From Bacteroidetes bacterium UBA4416 (GTDB lineage Bacteria; Bacteroidota; Bacteroidia; B-17B0; Aurantibacillaceae): DNA of 9,793 nt. The position numbers were made by a program, and so were the translations under genes. The stretch lies in NCBI GenBank assembly GCA_002390745.1, contig DGQK01000005.1, positions 83,839 through 93,631 on the forward strand. Reading direction: 5' to 3'. Positions 1-5,966 of this stretch are shown one piece after another. Each line of letters begins with the position of its first letter. Positions within the stretch are counted from its first letter, which is position 1. The notes beneath the pieces are model-generated. The model had not been told where the DNA came from, ran no database searches, and saw only the letters and a list, made by a program, of their open reading frames with translations.

Positions 1-491
1 TGAATAAAGAAAACCAATCCTGGGTCGATCCCCTGGTCGTCAACTGGGGATACGAAAGTGTGGCGCCTTCGCACTCGCAATTCCAGGATTATCATGAAAT
101 GCAGGGCACCCGCGACATCTCGGCTTTCCTGACGGTGAGCAAAGCCCTGGAGTTTATGGAGATGCACCAATGGGAACAAAAAGCCGCCGACTGCCGGAAG
201 CTGGTCAGGGAAAACGCGCCTCGTTTCTTTGCCCTATTGGGCACAAGGCCCCTCTCTCCCCTCACCGAAGAATTTATCGGGCAGATGATCAGCATTCCTA
301 TCCGCACCAAAGAGCCCGAAACCTTACAGCGCCTGCTCTTTACCGATTATAAGATCGAGGTCCCGATCATGAGGCACGGAGAGCAATGCTACCTGCGCTA
401 TTCCATCCAGGCGTTCAATACCCAGGAGGATATCGACATCCTGTACAAAGCCCTGGAGCATATTATGCAAAGCACATCACTTGTACAATGA
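1..491 (+). CDS. Class V aminotransferase, isopenicillin-N-epimerase-like (3' part)
   Basis: The reading frame is already open at base 3 and ends at TGA 489-491, so the gene begins before the window and about 162 C-terminal residues are present. The segment HEMQGTRDISAFLTV matches the class V PLP-dependent aminotransferase / isopenicillin N epimerase (CefD-like) group, where the GTRD stretch lies near the cofactor. The C-terminal small domain follows, with a stretch reading YKIEVPIMRHGEQCYLRYSI and then AFNTQEDIDILYKAL, the usual end of this family. The catalytic PLP lysine would lie upstream of the window and cannot be checked. The family includes epimerases, cysteine desulfurase-like enzymes and uncharacterised aminotransferases, so substrate cannot be assigned. 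The GTG at 60 is internal, not a start, because the preceding codons also fit the family. Confidence 0.88.
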   Translation, partial: NKENQSWVDPLVVNWGYESVAPSHSQFQDYHEMQGTRDISAFLTVSKALEFMEMHQWEQKAADCRKLVRENAPRFFALLGTRPLSPLTEEFIGQMISIPIRTKEPETLQRLLFTDYKIEVPIMRHGEQCYLRYSIQAFNTQEDIDILYKALEHIMQSTSLVQ

Positions 492-582
492 ACGCCAACT
501 TTTAGTCGTTTCCGGTATATGCCCCTCTCTGCGCCGGCATTATGAATGCTTCACAGTCACAAAAAACAGAGATTCTTCGACC

Positions 583-897
583 ATGCCATCTTTACACGCT
601 ATTGCTTTTCCTTTTTTGCTGATCGCATTTACGCTAATGACTATCATATCCCGCATTTTCGGTACGCCGCTATTCTTCAATGATGAATCCAATGCCGGTG
701 TCACGTTCTTCATGTTATTCCTGGTTATCCTGATCTGTGTGATCTGGTATTTTTACAGGGCCAATCGCAAGATGTACCAGGAATCATGGATCATCGCCTT
801 CGTCAGGTCCACACTCATGCTTTCCATCAACATGACCCTGTTTGTGGCTCTGATGGTGGGCCTTACGCTGTTAACCGTATTCAATCTTCAGGGGTAA
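583..897 (+). CDS. Small three-helix inner-membrane protein, unknown function
   Basis: This is a 104-residue protein starting at ATG 583 (MPSLHAIAF). Three hydrophobic segments are visible at about residues 5-26, 38-58 and 70-99. A short polar loop (FNDESNAG) separates the first two, and a basic loop (YRANRKMYQES) separates the second and third. The frame stays open upstream to a TTG at 481, but that extension is polar, overlaps the aminotransferase end and resembles no domain I know, so the ATG is preferred. No Shine-Dalgarno sequence is seen, as is normal in Bacteroidota. I do not recognise a family. The gene sits between the aminotransferase and topB with gaps of about 90 and 116 bases and is not obviously co-transcribed with either. 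Confidence 0.6.
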   Translation: MPSLHAIAFPFLLIAFTLMTIISRIFGTPLFFNDESNAGVTFFMLFLVILICVIWYFYRANRKMYQESWIIAFVRSTLMLSINMTLFVALMVGLTLLTVFNLQG

Positions 898-952
898 GTA
901 GTTCCCGGCACGCAAAGAGTCGGAAGCATTGGAAAACATTTTGAAAACTAGC

Positions 953-985
953 ATTCCGGCTCAACGGAATTCAGCTGATTTTTTT
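953..985 (+). terminator. Possible weak terminator hairpin upstream of topB
   Basis: A perfect 6-bp stem, ATTCCG (953-958) and CGGAAT (965-970), encloses the loop GCTCAA. Eight bases later there is a run of seven T (979-985). The hairpin is short and the T-run is displaced, so this is only a candidate terminator for the membrane-protein gene. It could equally be part of the topB control region, which otherwise shows no convincing TAnnTTTG box. Confidence 0.3.
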
Positions 986-1013
986 GAATCTTTAGGCCCT
1001 AGTTTAAACGCCT

Positions 1014-3410
1014 GTGAAGCTCTGTATTGCCGAAAAGCCAAGTGTTGGAAAGGAAATTGCCCGCATCCTGGGTGCCAATGCGCGCCGCGACGGCTTTTAC
1101 GAAGGCAACGGCTACCTCGTCAGCTGGACTTTCGGTCACTTCTGCACCCTGAAATCCCCGGAGGACTACAGCGACGACTGGAAACGCTGGTCGCTGGATT
1201 TTTTGCCGATGGTGCCACCCAAATTCCAGATCAAGCTCATCGACAATTCCGGTGTACAGAAGCAGTACAGCATCCTGAAAAACTTAATAGACCAGTGCAG
1301 CGAAGTCATCAATTGCGGTGATGCCGGCATCGAAGGTGAGCTCATCCAACGCTGGGTGCTCGCCAAAGCTTTGTGCAACAAGCCCGTCAAGCGGTTATGG
1401 ATCTCCTCCATGACGGATGAAGCGATCCGTGAAGGTTTTGAAACATTAAAAGATGCCTCTGCCTACGACCTGCTTTATGCCGCAGGCAATGCGCGCGCCA
1501 TTGGCGACTGGCTGCTCGGCATGAATGCCAGCCGCCTCTATACCGTGAAATATGCCCAGGGAAAAGGAGTGCTCTCCATAGGCCGTGTGCAAACCCCTAC
1601 CCTGGCTCTGATCGTGAACCGCTATAAGGAGATCGTGAATTTTGTGCCTGAGGCCTATTGGGAATTAAAGACCAATTACCGCGGTGTCCATTTCAATTCA
1701 AGCCAGCGGAAATTCAAAAATAAGGAGGAGGCGCAGGCACTCCTGGCGGAGATCAAAAACAAGGACTTCGAGATCAGCTCCGTTACCAAAAAGAACAGCA
1801 ACGAAAGCCCTTTACCCCTGTTCGACCTCACGGCTCTTCAGGTGGAATGCAATAAGAAATTCAATTTCACCGCCGACGATACGCTCAAATACATTCAGAA
1901 ATTATACGAGCAAAAGCTGGTCACCTACCCGCGGGTAGATACGACCTACCTGCCGGAGAATATGTACCCGAAGATCCCGGAGATCCTGGGAAACCTCCGG
2001 CCTTATGCTGCTTTAATTTCTCCCATACTGGCGAAGCCTTTACGCAAAAGCAAAAAGGTATTCGATGATAAAAAGATCACGGATCACCACGCCATTATTC
2101 CTACCGGTGTAGAGCCTTTTCCGGGCATGATGCTCCAGGAGAAGCAGGTGTATGATACGATTGCCAAACGCTTCATTGCGGCATTTTACCCGGATTGTGT
2201 TGCTTCCAATACGTCGGTGGTCGGCAAAGTAGAAACTCACGAATTTACCGCCACCGGAAAAATCATCCTCGAAGAAGGCTGGCGAGCGGTGTATCCCAAA
2301 CCTTCGACAGGCTCAGCTACCGGCAACTCCACAGGCTCAGCAACTGATGAGGAGAAGGACAAAGACAAAGAGGACGAGATCCAGGAAATGCCGAATTTTG
2401 TGATTGGTGAAAAAGGCCCGCATGTTCCCGACCTCCAGGAGAAACAAACCCAGCCACCCAAGCACCACACCGAAGCAACCTTGCTGAGGGCGATGGAAAC
2501 AGCCGGCAAGCAGGTAGAAGATGCGGAGCTTCGCGAGCTGATGAAAGACAATGGTATCGGCAGGCCATCGACACGCGCCAATATCATTGAAACCTTGTTT
2601 AAACGCAATTACATTGCGCGACAAAAAAAGAACCTGATCCCGACGATCACCGGCATCGAGCTCATCCAAACCATCAATAACGAGCTCTTAAAATCGGTAG
2701 AGCTGACGGGACAATGGGAAAAAAAGCTTCGCCAGATAGAAAAGGGAGAATACGATGCACCGCTCTTTTTGCAGGAGATGAAGGACATGGTGAGCGGCCT
2801 GGTGAATGAAGTCAAGCTGGAACACCGCTCACGCATTACGATAGAAGCCTCCAACAAAGAAACAGCAGGCGCCAATAAGAAAGAAACAACTCAAACAACG
2901 GAGAAGACAGCTGACACAAAAACAAAAGCGCCGAAGAAAAAATCGGCGCCGGCGGATGAGGCGATCAGCTGTCCGAAATGTAAATCGGGAAAGATTCTCA
3001 AAGGCAAGGCTGCATATGGTTGCAGCGCTTACAAAGAAGGCTGTAGCTTTAAAGTAGAGTTTGAATTTGCCGGAAAAAAACTAAGCGACAGCCAATTGGT
3101 ACAGCTCATTAAAAAAGGGAAAACATCTGTTATCAAGGGATTTACGATAGACGGAAAAAAGGTGAATGGTATGGTGATATTGGATGAGCATTTTAAACCG
3201 GTATTAAAACCGGAAGCCGCCAAAGAACCGGCGAAACCTGCCGGTCCCTTAACCTGCCCGAAATGCAAAACCGGCACCATGATGAAAGGCCGAAATGCCT
3301 GGGGATGCAGCCGATTTAAGGAAGACTGCCGTTTTGTAATTCCGTTCGATGTGCTGCAGAAAAATCACGGATCAGATGAGCTGACCGCTGCTTTTTTGAG
3401 TGCTGTTTAA
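1014..3410 (+). CDS. topB: DNA topoisomerase III (type IA), with two C-terminal zinc ribbons
   Basis: This type IA topoisomerase of 798 residues nicks one DNA strand through a 5'-phosphotyrosine and passes another strand through, decatenating and relaxing DNA. The N-terminal TOPRIM domain begins MKLCIAEKPSVGKEIA (E7, K8) and carries GDAGIEGE at 102-109: D103 and E107 are present but the middle aspartate of DxDxE is G105. The GRVQTPTLALIV segment (190-201) and the active-site TYPRVDT (catalytic Y305, R307) are intact, as is GIGRPSTRANII (514-525). The tail has a lysine-rich linker (about 612-645), a zinc ribbon (C653, C656, C670, C677), a topoisomerase C-terminal repeat (about 685-730) and a second ribbon (C748, C751, C765, C772). 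It is longer than E. coli TopB (about 650 aa) because of this tail. The GTG start is forced: an in-frame TAA lies at 1005-1007 and the next residues are the conserved N-terminus. Residues 431-446 are a repeat-derived insertion, listed separately. Confidence 0.96.
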   Translation: MKLCIAEKPSVGKEIARILGANARRDGFYEGNGYLVSWTFGHFCTLKSPEDYSDDWKRWSLDFLPMVPPKFQIKLIDNSGVQKQYSILKNLIDQCSEVINCGDAGIEGELIQRWVLAKALCNKPVKRLWISSMTDEAIREGFETLKDASAYDLLYAAGNARAIGDWLLGMNASRLYTVKYAQGKGVLSIGRVQTPTLALIVNRYKEIVNFVPEAYWELKTNYRGVHFNSSQRKFKNKEEAQALLAEIKNKDFEISSVTKKNSNESPLPLFDLTALQVECNKKFNFTADDTLKYIQKLYEQKLVTYPRVDTTYLPENMYPKIPEILGNLRPYAALISPILAKPLRKSKKVFDDKKITDHHAIIPTGVEPFPGMMLQEKQVYDTIAKRFIAAFYPDCVASNTSVVGKVETHEFTATGKIILEEGWRAVYPKPSTGSATGNSTGSATDEEKDKDKEDEIQEMPNFVIGEKGPHVPDLQEKQTQPPKHHTEATLLRAMETAGKQVEDAELRELMKDNGIGRPSTRANIIETLFKRNYIARQKKNLIPTITGIELIQTINNELLKSVELTGQWEKKLRQIEKGEYDAPLFLQEMKDMVSGLVNEVKLEHRSRITIEASNKETAGANKKETTQTTEKTADTKTKAPKKKSAPADEAISCPKCKSGKILKGKAAYGCSAYKEGCSFKVEFEFAGKKLSDSQLVQLIKKGKTSVIKGFTIDGKKVNGMVILDEHFKPVLKPEAAKEPAKPAGPLTCPKCKTGTMMKGRNAWGCSRFKEDCRFVIPFDVLQKNHGSDELTAAFLSAV
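2301..2348 (+). repeat. Repeat-derived tandem insertion inside topB
   Basis: Two units with a period of 24 bases encode STGSATGN and STGSATDE (residues 431-446). Bases 2301-2316 read CCTTCGACAGGCTCAG, of the same TTCGA...CTCA class as the hairpin repeats at 3441-3497 and 5432-5824. The second copy, 2327-2340, is diverged (CTCCACAGGCTCAG). Neither copy keeps a flanking stem. They lie in a low-complexity linker (about residues 428-460) between well-conserved core segments, so the insertion is probably tolerated as an exposed loop. Confidence 0.65.
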
Positions 3411-3440
3411 AAAAAAACCGGCGCATGGCGAATATGCTAC

Positions 3441-3497
3441 CGTTGACTTCGAGAGCCTCAGTCAACGAAGGGTGGTTGAGGCTCTCGAAACCACCCT
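3441..3497. repeat. Inverted pair of REP-like hairpins (REPIN-like)
   Basis: Unit A has a 7-bp stem, CGTTGAC (3441-3447) with GTCAACG (3461-3467), around the 13-nt loop TTCGAGAGCCTCA (3448-3460). Unit B is in the opposite orientation, with an 8-bp stem AGGGTGGT (3469-3476) and ACCACCCT (3490-3497) around TGAGGCTCTCGAA (3477-3489). That loop is the exact reverse complement of the first. The stems share no sequence yet each pairs perfectly, and the two loops could instead pair with each other as a 13-bp stem. The element fills the space between topB and the immunity pseudogene. It might also stop topB transcription, but there is no T-run. Confidence 0.85.
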
Positions 3498-3512
3498 CAT
3501 TAAACTAACTCC

Positions 3513-3965
3513 ATACGCGACAAACGCTTCATCGCTGCACACCGCGGCGGCCCCTTGGGTAAAGAACATCACCGCCTTTTAATTTAATGGGCTCATGACT
3601 GCATCTTGCATGCTCTCCCGCTTTATACCGAAACGCCGGACGAACGTATTACACAAGCTTTGAATACAGCAAAAGCATGGAAGGAGGGCAAAGCATCTGT
3701 AGGCGATGCGCGAAATGCCTCTTTTGAGATGATTGCTTTAGCAAAAGGACTGAATGATCCCGCTTCCCTTGCTATTGCCAGGTCGTCAGGACATGCCGTT
3801 GCCACGGCACACATGGCCGATCATTCGCTGCAGGCGGCGCAATACGCCCTAAAGGCCGCCAAAGCAGCGGGCAGATTGGTGGATGATGAGCGAAGCTGGC
3901 AGGATCAGCACATTCCTGCGGAGGTTCGGGAGCTGGTGATGTCTGCGAGGAGCGGAAAAGGATGA
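3513..3965 (+). pseudogene. Broken Imm-5-like putative immunity protein gene
   Basis: One frame runs from 3504 to the stop TGA at 3963-3965, interrupted only by TAA at 3585-3587. Before the stop it reads IRDKRFIAAHRGGPLGKEHH and then RLLI. After it comes WAHDCILHALPLYTE, then SVGDARNAS, then SSGHAVATAHMADHSLQAA, and finally ERSWQDQHIPAEVREL. I recognise this as the putative immunity protein / Imm-5-like family, in which the N-terminal HRGGPL block leads directly into the WAxDC block, so both halves belong to one gene. The stop is one base away from a CAA, AAA or GAA codon. No ATG, GTG or TTG lies in a suitable place upstream; ATA at 3513 sits where the family methionine would be expected. A TTG at 3606 could in principle start a 119-residue fragment lacking the conserved N-terminus. 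No toxin gene is seen nearby. The family's activity is unknown to me beyond the immunity annotation. Confidence 0.75.
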
Positions 3966-3988
3966 GAATGCTACGATTCATAGCATTC
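3966..3988. promoter_or_regulatory. Perfect inverted repeat upstream of the exonuclease gene
   Basis: GAATGCTA (3966-3973) and TAGCATTC (3981-3988) are exact reverse complements with a 7-nt spacer, starting on the base after the pseudogene stop codon. It ends 19 bases before the -7 box of the next gene, so it covers the expected -33 region and could be an operator. It could instead be a terminator-type hairpin for the immunity gene, although no T-run follows. Confidence 0.45.
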
Positions 3989-4007
3989 ACCAAAGCCCTC
4001 AAAGCCT

Positions 4008-4015
4008 TACCTTTG
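4008..4015 (+). promoter_or_regulatory. Bacteroidota-type -7 box, TACCTTTG
   Basis: TACCTTTG is an exact match to the Bacteroidota -7 consensus TAnnTTTG, and only four bases (CACC) separate it from the ATG at 4020. A clear -33 TTTG is missing; the position holds CATTC from the inverted repeat. The spacing implies that transcription begins at or next to the start codon, giving a leaderless mRNA. Confidence 0.6.
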
Positions 4016-4019
4016 CACC

Positions 4020-5411
4020 ATGTTTGCCATCATCGACATCGAAACCTGCGGCGGTAAATTCGACTTCAAAAAAGGAAGGATCACCGAGATCTGCATCCTG
4101 GTTCACGATGGCCTCAGCGTGGTCAAAACATTTACCACGCTGGTAAACCCGGAGTGCTACATTTCTCCTTATTTCACAAGCCTTACGAATATTACCAACG
4201 AGATGGTGGCCGACGCGCCGAAATTTCATGAAATTGCCAAAACCATCATTAAGCTGACGGAAGGCTGTGTTTTTGTAGCGCACAATGTAGGCTTCGACTA
4301 CAGCTTCATCCGCGATGAGTTTGCATCCCTGGGCTACACCTATAAGCGTGAAACCCTTTGTACGGTCCGTTTAAGCCGCAAGCTGATCCCCAACCAGGTA
4401 TCCTACAGCCTGGGCCGGCTTTGCGCCACACTGGGCATCGAGATCTTCGGGAGGCACCGCGCAGAGGGCGACGCCCTGGCTACGGCACAGCTCTTTGATC
4501 TGCTGCTGAGGCTCAAGAACGACGACCCACGCTATAAAAACAAAGGCGTGACGGAGCTGATGACGCGCCGCATCGATAACATCAAAAAATACATCCTCAA
4601 CAAAATACCGGAAAGCTGCGGCGTATATTATTTCCTCAACAAGGAGCAGGAGATCATTTACATTGGCAAAAGCGTGAACATGTATAACCGCGCCATCAGC
4701 CACTTCAACAGCGATGCCAAAAAGGGAAAGAGCATGCTGAACGACCTCTACAATGTGAGCTTTGTGGAAACGGGAAGCGAGCTTATTGCGATTCTGCTGG
4801 AAGCGGCGGAAATCAAGAAACATAAGCCTTTGTACAACCGGAAAAGCAAGGCGGATACCTTTACCCATACAGTGGATGTGGTGATCAGCAAGCAAAAGGT
4901 GATCCAGTTTAAGATCGTGCCTTACGAGGAATCGGAACATGCGCTGGTGTCCTGCGCCACCTATTCTACAGCCCGCAGTTACCTCGACGCCTGGATTGAG
5001 GAATATACTCTGTGCCTGCAACACTGCCACCTCACGGAAGAAGGGAGCATTTGCTTCAACCACCAGATCAGGCAATGCAAGGGCATCTGTGCGGGTGAGG
5101 AAGCCATCGAAGACTACAACAAACGGGCAGCCAGGGTGGTTCAGCGCTACTCTTACGAGCACCCGGATTTTATCCTGATGGACAAAGGCCGCACAGCCGA
5201 CGAGCGTGCGGTGGTGCTTGTGGAAAATGGATGCTATGCAGGCTACGGTTATATCGATCAGTATACGCAATGCAACACCGCAGAGGAAGTAAGAGACCTC
5301 ATCAAGCACCAGGTTTATTACCCGGACAGCAACAACCTCATCAAAGCTTACCTGCAAAACCATTCCATGAAAACCATCGTGCTGCAGAAACAGCAGGAAG
5401 TGGATTATTAA
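4020..5411 (+). CDS. DEDDh exonuclease fused to UvrC/Cho-like GIY-YIG nuclease
   Basis: This 463-residue protein has two nuclease modules. Residues 1-165 form a DnaQ/epsilon-like 3'-5' exonuclease: DIET gives D6 and E8, HNVGFDYSF gives D93, and HRAEGDA gives H146 and D151, so the DEDDh set is complete. Residues about 195-275 form a UvrC-type GIY-YIG domain: GVYYF at 201, IIYIGKSVNMYNRAISHF from 212, catalytic R224, and the SELIAILLEAAEIKKHKPLYN block with E261 and N273. A cysteine cluster follows: C332, C336, C345, C353, C357. The C345-x7-C353-x3-C357 spacing matches the UvrC cluster region reported to bind 4Fe-4S. The UvrB-binding, RNase H-like and HhH parts of UvrC are absent, as in Cho. 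The likely role is incision and trimming of damaged DNA (inference). DnaQ-UvrC/Cho fusions are a known family. Transcription probably starts from the box at 4008. Confidence 0.9.
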   Translation: MFAIIDIETCGGKFDFKKGRITEICILVHDGLSVVKTFTTLVNPECYISPYFTSLTNITNEMVADAPKFHEIAKTIIKLTEGCVFVAHNVGFDYSFIRDEFASLGYTYKRETLCTVRLSRKLIPNQVSYSLGRLCATLGIEIFGRHRAEGDALATAQLFDLLLRLKNDDPRYKNKGVTELMTRRIDNIKKYILNKIPESCGVYYFLNKEQEIIYIGKSVNMYNRAISHFNSDAKKGKSMLNDLYNVSFVETGSELIAILLEAAEIKKHKPLYNRKSKADTFTHTVDVVISKQKVIQFKIVPYEESEHALVSCATYSTARSYLDAWIEEYTLCLQHCHLTEEGSICFNHQIRQCKGICAGEEAIEDYNKRAARVVQRYSYEHPDFILMDKGRTADERAVVLVENGCYAGYGYIDQYTQCNTAEEVRDLIKHQVYYPDSNNLIKAYLQNHSMKTIVLQKQQEVDY

Positions 5412-5431
5412 GTAGTGAGAACAAATAATAA

Positions 5432-5457
5432 TGTCAGGCTGATCGGAGTCGAAGCCC
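5432..5457 (-). repeat. Left hairpin repeat flanking the small GIY-YIG gene
   Basis: Read on the minus strand, this copy has the loop TTCGACTCCGATCA inside a GGC/GCC stem (plus strand 5437-5439 and 5454-5456), followed by CTGACA. It matches the right-hand copy at 5799-5824 in 21 of 26 positions, in inverted orientation. Four of the five differences are in the stem, where GGC/GCC becomes CCC/GGG, so pairing is kept. It ends 15 bases before the ATG of the GIY-YIG gene and 20 bases after the exonuclease stop codon. Confidence 0.8.
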
Positions 5458-5472
5458 ATTAAAGACTATATC

Positions 5473-5832
5473 ATGAGAATCTTTAATTATTTCGTCTATA
5501 TCATCAAATGCAGTGATAATTCCTATTACACAGGAGTTACCAATGATCTCGAAAGAAGGCTATATGAACACAATCATTCAAAAGACGATTCTGCTTGCAC
5601 ATTTGATAAACGGCCAACAATTTTGATGTATTATGAAGCTTTTCATGATGTAAACCAAGCTATCGCATTTGAAAAACAAATAAAAGGTTGGACAAGAAAA
5701 AAGAAAGAAGCCCTGATTGATAAGAATTGGGATAAGATAAAAGAGCTTGCGGTTTGTAATAATAATTCTTCTCATAAAAATTACAATAAAACAGGAACGC
5801 CCTTCGACTCCGCTCAGGGTGACAAGACATAA
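5473..5832 (+). CDS. Small GIY-YIG endonuclease (URI family), repeat-bracketed
   Basis: This 119-residue protein is a single-domain GIY-YIG nuclease of the YhbQ/URI type, a family of standalone DNA-cleaving domains with poorly known roles. The core is visible: FVYIIKCSDNSYYTGVTNDL (Y9, then Y19 and G21), catalytic R29 in ERRLYEHN, and metal-binding E67 in AFEKQIKGWTRKKKEALI. The domain proper ends near residue 95. The remaining tail is low complexity and finishes with PFDSAQGD, the translation of the right repeat (5799-5824). The gene is AT-rich (about 30% GC in 5641-5700 and 35% in 5701-5760, against 63% in 7201-7260), which suggests recent arrival. Inverted repeat copies lie on both sides. 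No TAnnTTTG box is seen; the left hairpin sits where a leader would be. It is unrelated in domain layout to the longer GIY-YIG gene just upstream. Confidence 0.9.
   Translation: MRIFNYFVYIIKCSDNSYYTGVTNDLERRLYEHNHSKDDSACTFDKRPTILMYYEAFHDVNQAIAFEKQIKGWTRKKKEALIDKNWDKIKELAVCNNNSSHKNYNKTGTPFDSAQGDKT
5799..5824 (+). repeat. Right hairpin repeat flanking, and read into, the GIY-YIG gene
   Basis: The loop TTCGACTCCGCTCA (5803-5816) lies in a CCC/GGG stem (5800-5802 and 5817-5819), extendable by a G-T and a C-G pair, followed by TGACA. It is the inverted partner of 5432-5457. The reading frame passes through the repeat and stops 6 bases after it (TAA 5830-5832), so the last residues of the nuclease are repeat-encoded. 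Confidence 0.82.
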
Positions 5833-5910
5833 ACCCATATCAGGATATCAGACAAGGTAATCCAAGCCCATGAAATAGACAGGTGCAAGCGACATATACA
5901 CAACAAACAC

Positions 5911-5932
5911 ACGAAATAGCCGATTATTTCGT
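5911..5932. promoter_or_regulatory. Perfect 8-bp inverted repeat upstream of the TPR gene
   Basis: ACGAAATA (5911-5918) and TATTTCGT (5925-5932) are exact reverse complements with spacer GCCGAT. The repeat ends 22 bases before the -7-like box TACCTTCG, so it covers or abuts the -33 region and could be a regulator binding site. No T-run follows, which argues against a terminator. The rest of the 5833-5966 gap shows no gene. Confidence 0.45.
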
Positions 5933-5954
5933 TACCCTGTTCTGAAATTATTAA

Positions 5955-5962
5955 TACCTTCG
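5955..5962 (+). promoter_or_regulatory. -7-like box TACCTTCG
   Basis: TACCTTCG differs by one base from TAnnTTTG and lies four bases before the ATG at 5967. This is the same box-to-start spacing as at 4008-4020. No exact -33 TTTG is seen. It would give a leaderless or nearly leaderless transcript of the TPR and DUF1415 genes. Confidence 0.5.
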
Positions 5963-5966
5963 GGAC

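Noticed and set aside
481..582. Upstream TTG-start extension of the small membrane protein.
   Set aside because: The added 34 residues are polar and unlike a signal or domain, overlap the aminotransferase end, and need a rare TTG start; ATG 583 directly precedes the first membrane segment.
1002..1009. Palindrome GTTTAAAC just before the topB start.
   Set aside because: Eight bases of simple palindrome are expected by chance, and it has no matching second site or -33 partner at a suitable distance.
929..1321. A 130-codon plus-strand frame overlapping the start of topB.
   Set aside because: It is an alternative frame of the conserved TOPRIM region, rich in Arg, Cys and Pro as shadow frames are, with no recognisable domain.
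2237..2608. Minus-strand frame containing an AEPVE repeat.
   Set aside because: The AEPVE stretch is only the reverse translation of the repeat inserted in topB, not a separate protein.
3400..3582. A 60-codon frame beginning inside the end of topB.
   Set aside because: It translates the hairpin pair and then the wrong frame of the immunity pseudogene; the adjacent frame carries the conserved family residues.
3585..3587. Possible programmed readthrough of the TAA in the immunity gene.
   Set aside because: No recoding signal is visible, the start codon is missing as well, and simple decay explains both lesions.
4371..5459. A 362-codon open frame on the minus strand opposite the exonuclease/GIY-YIG gene.
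   Set aside because: It is the antisense shadow of a gene with all nuclease motifs intact. Its translation shows no domain pattern and it also runs across the left hairpin repeat.
3441..5824. CRISPR array formed by the repeats.
   Set aside because: Copies are few, irregularly spaced, in both orientations and partly coding; there are no regular spacers or cas genes.
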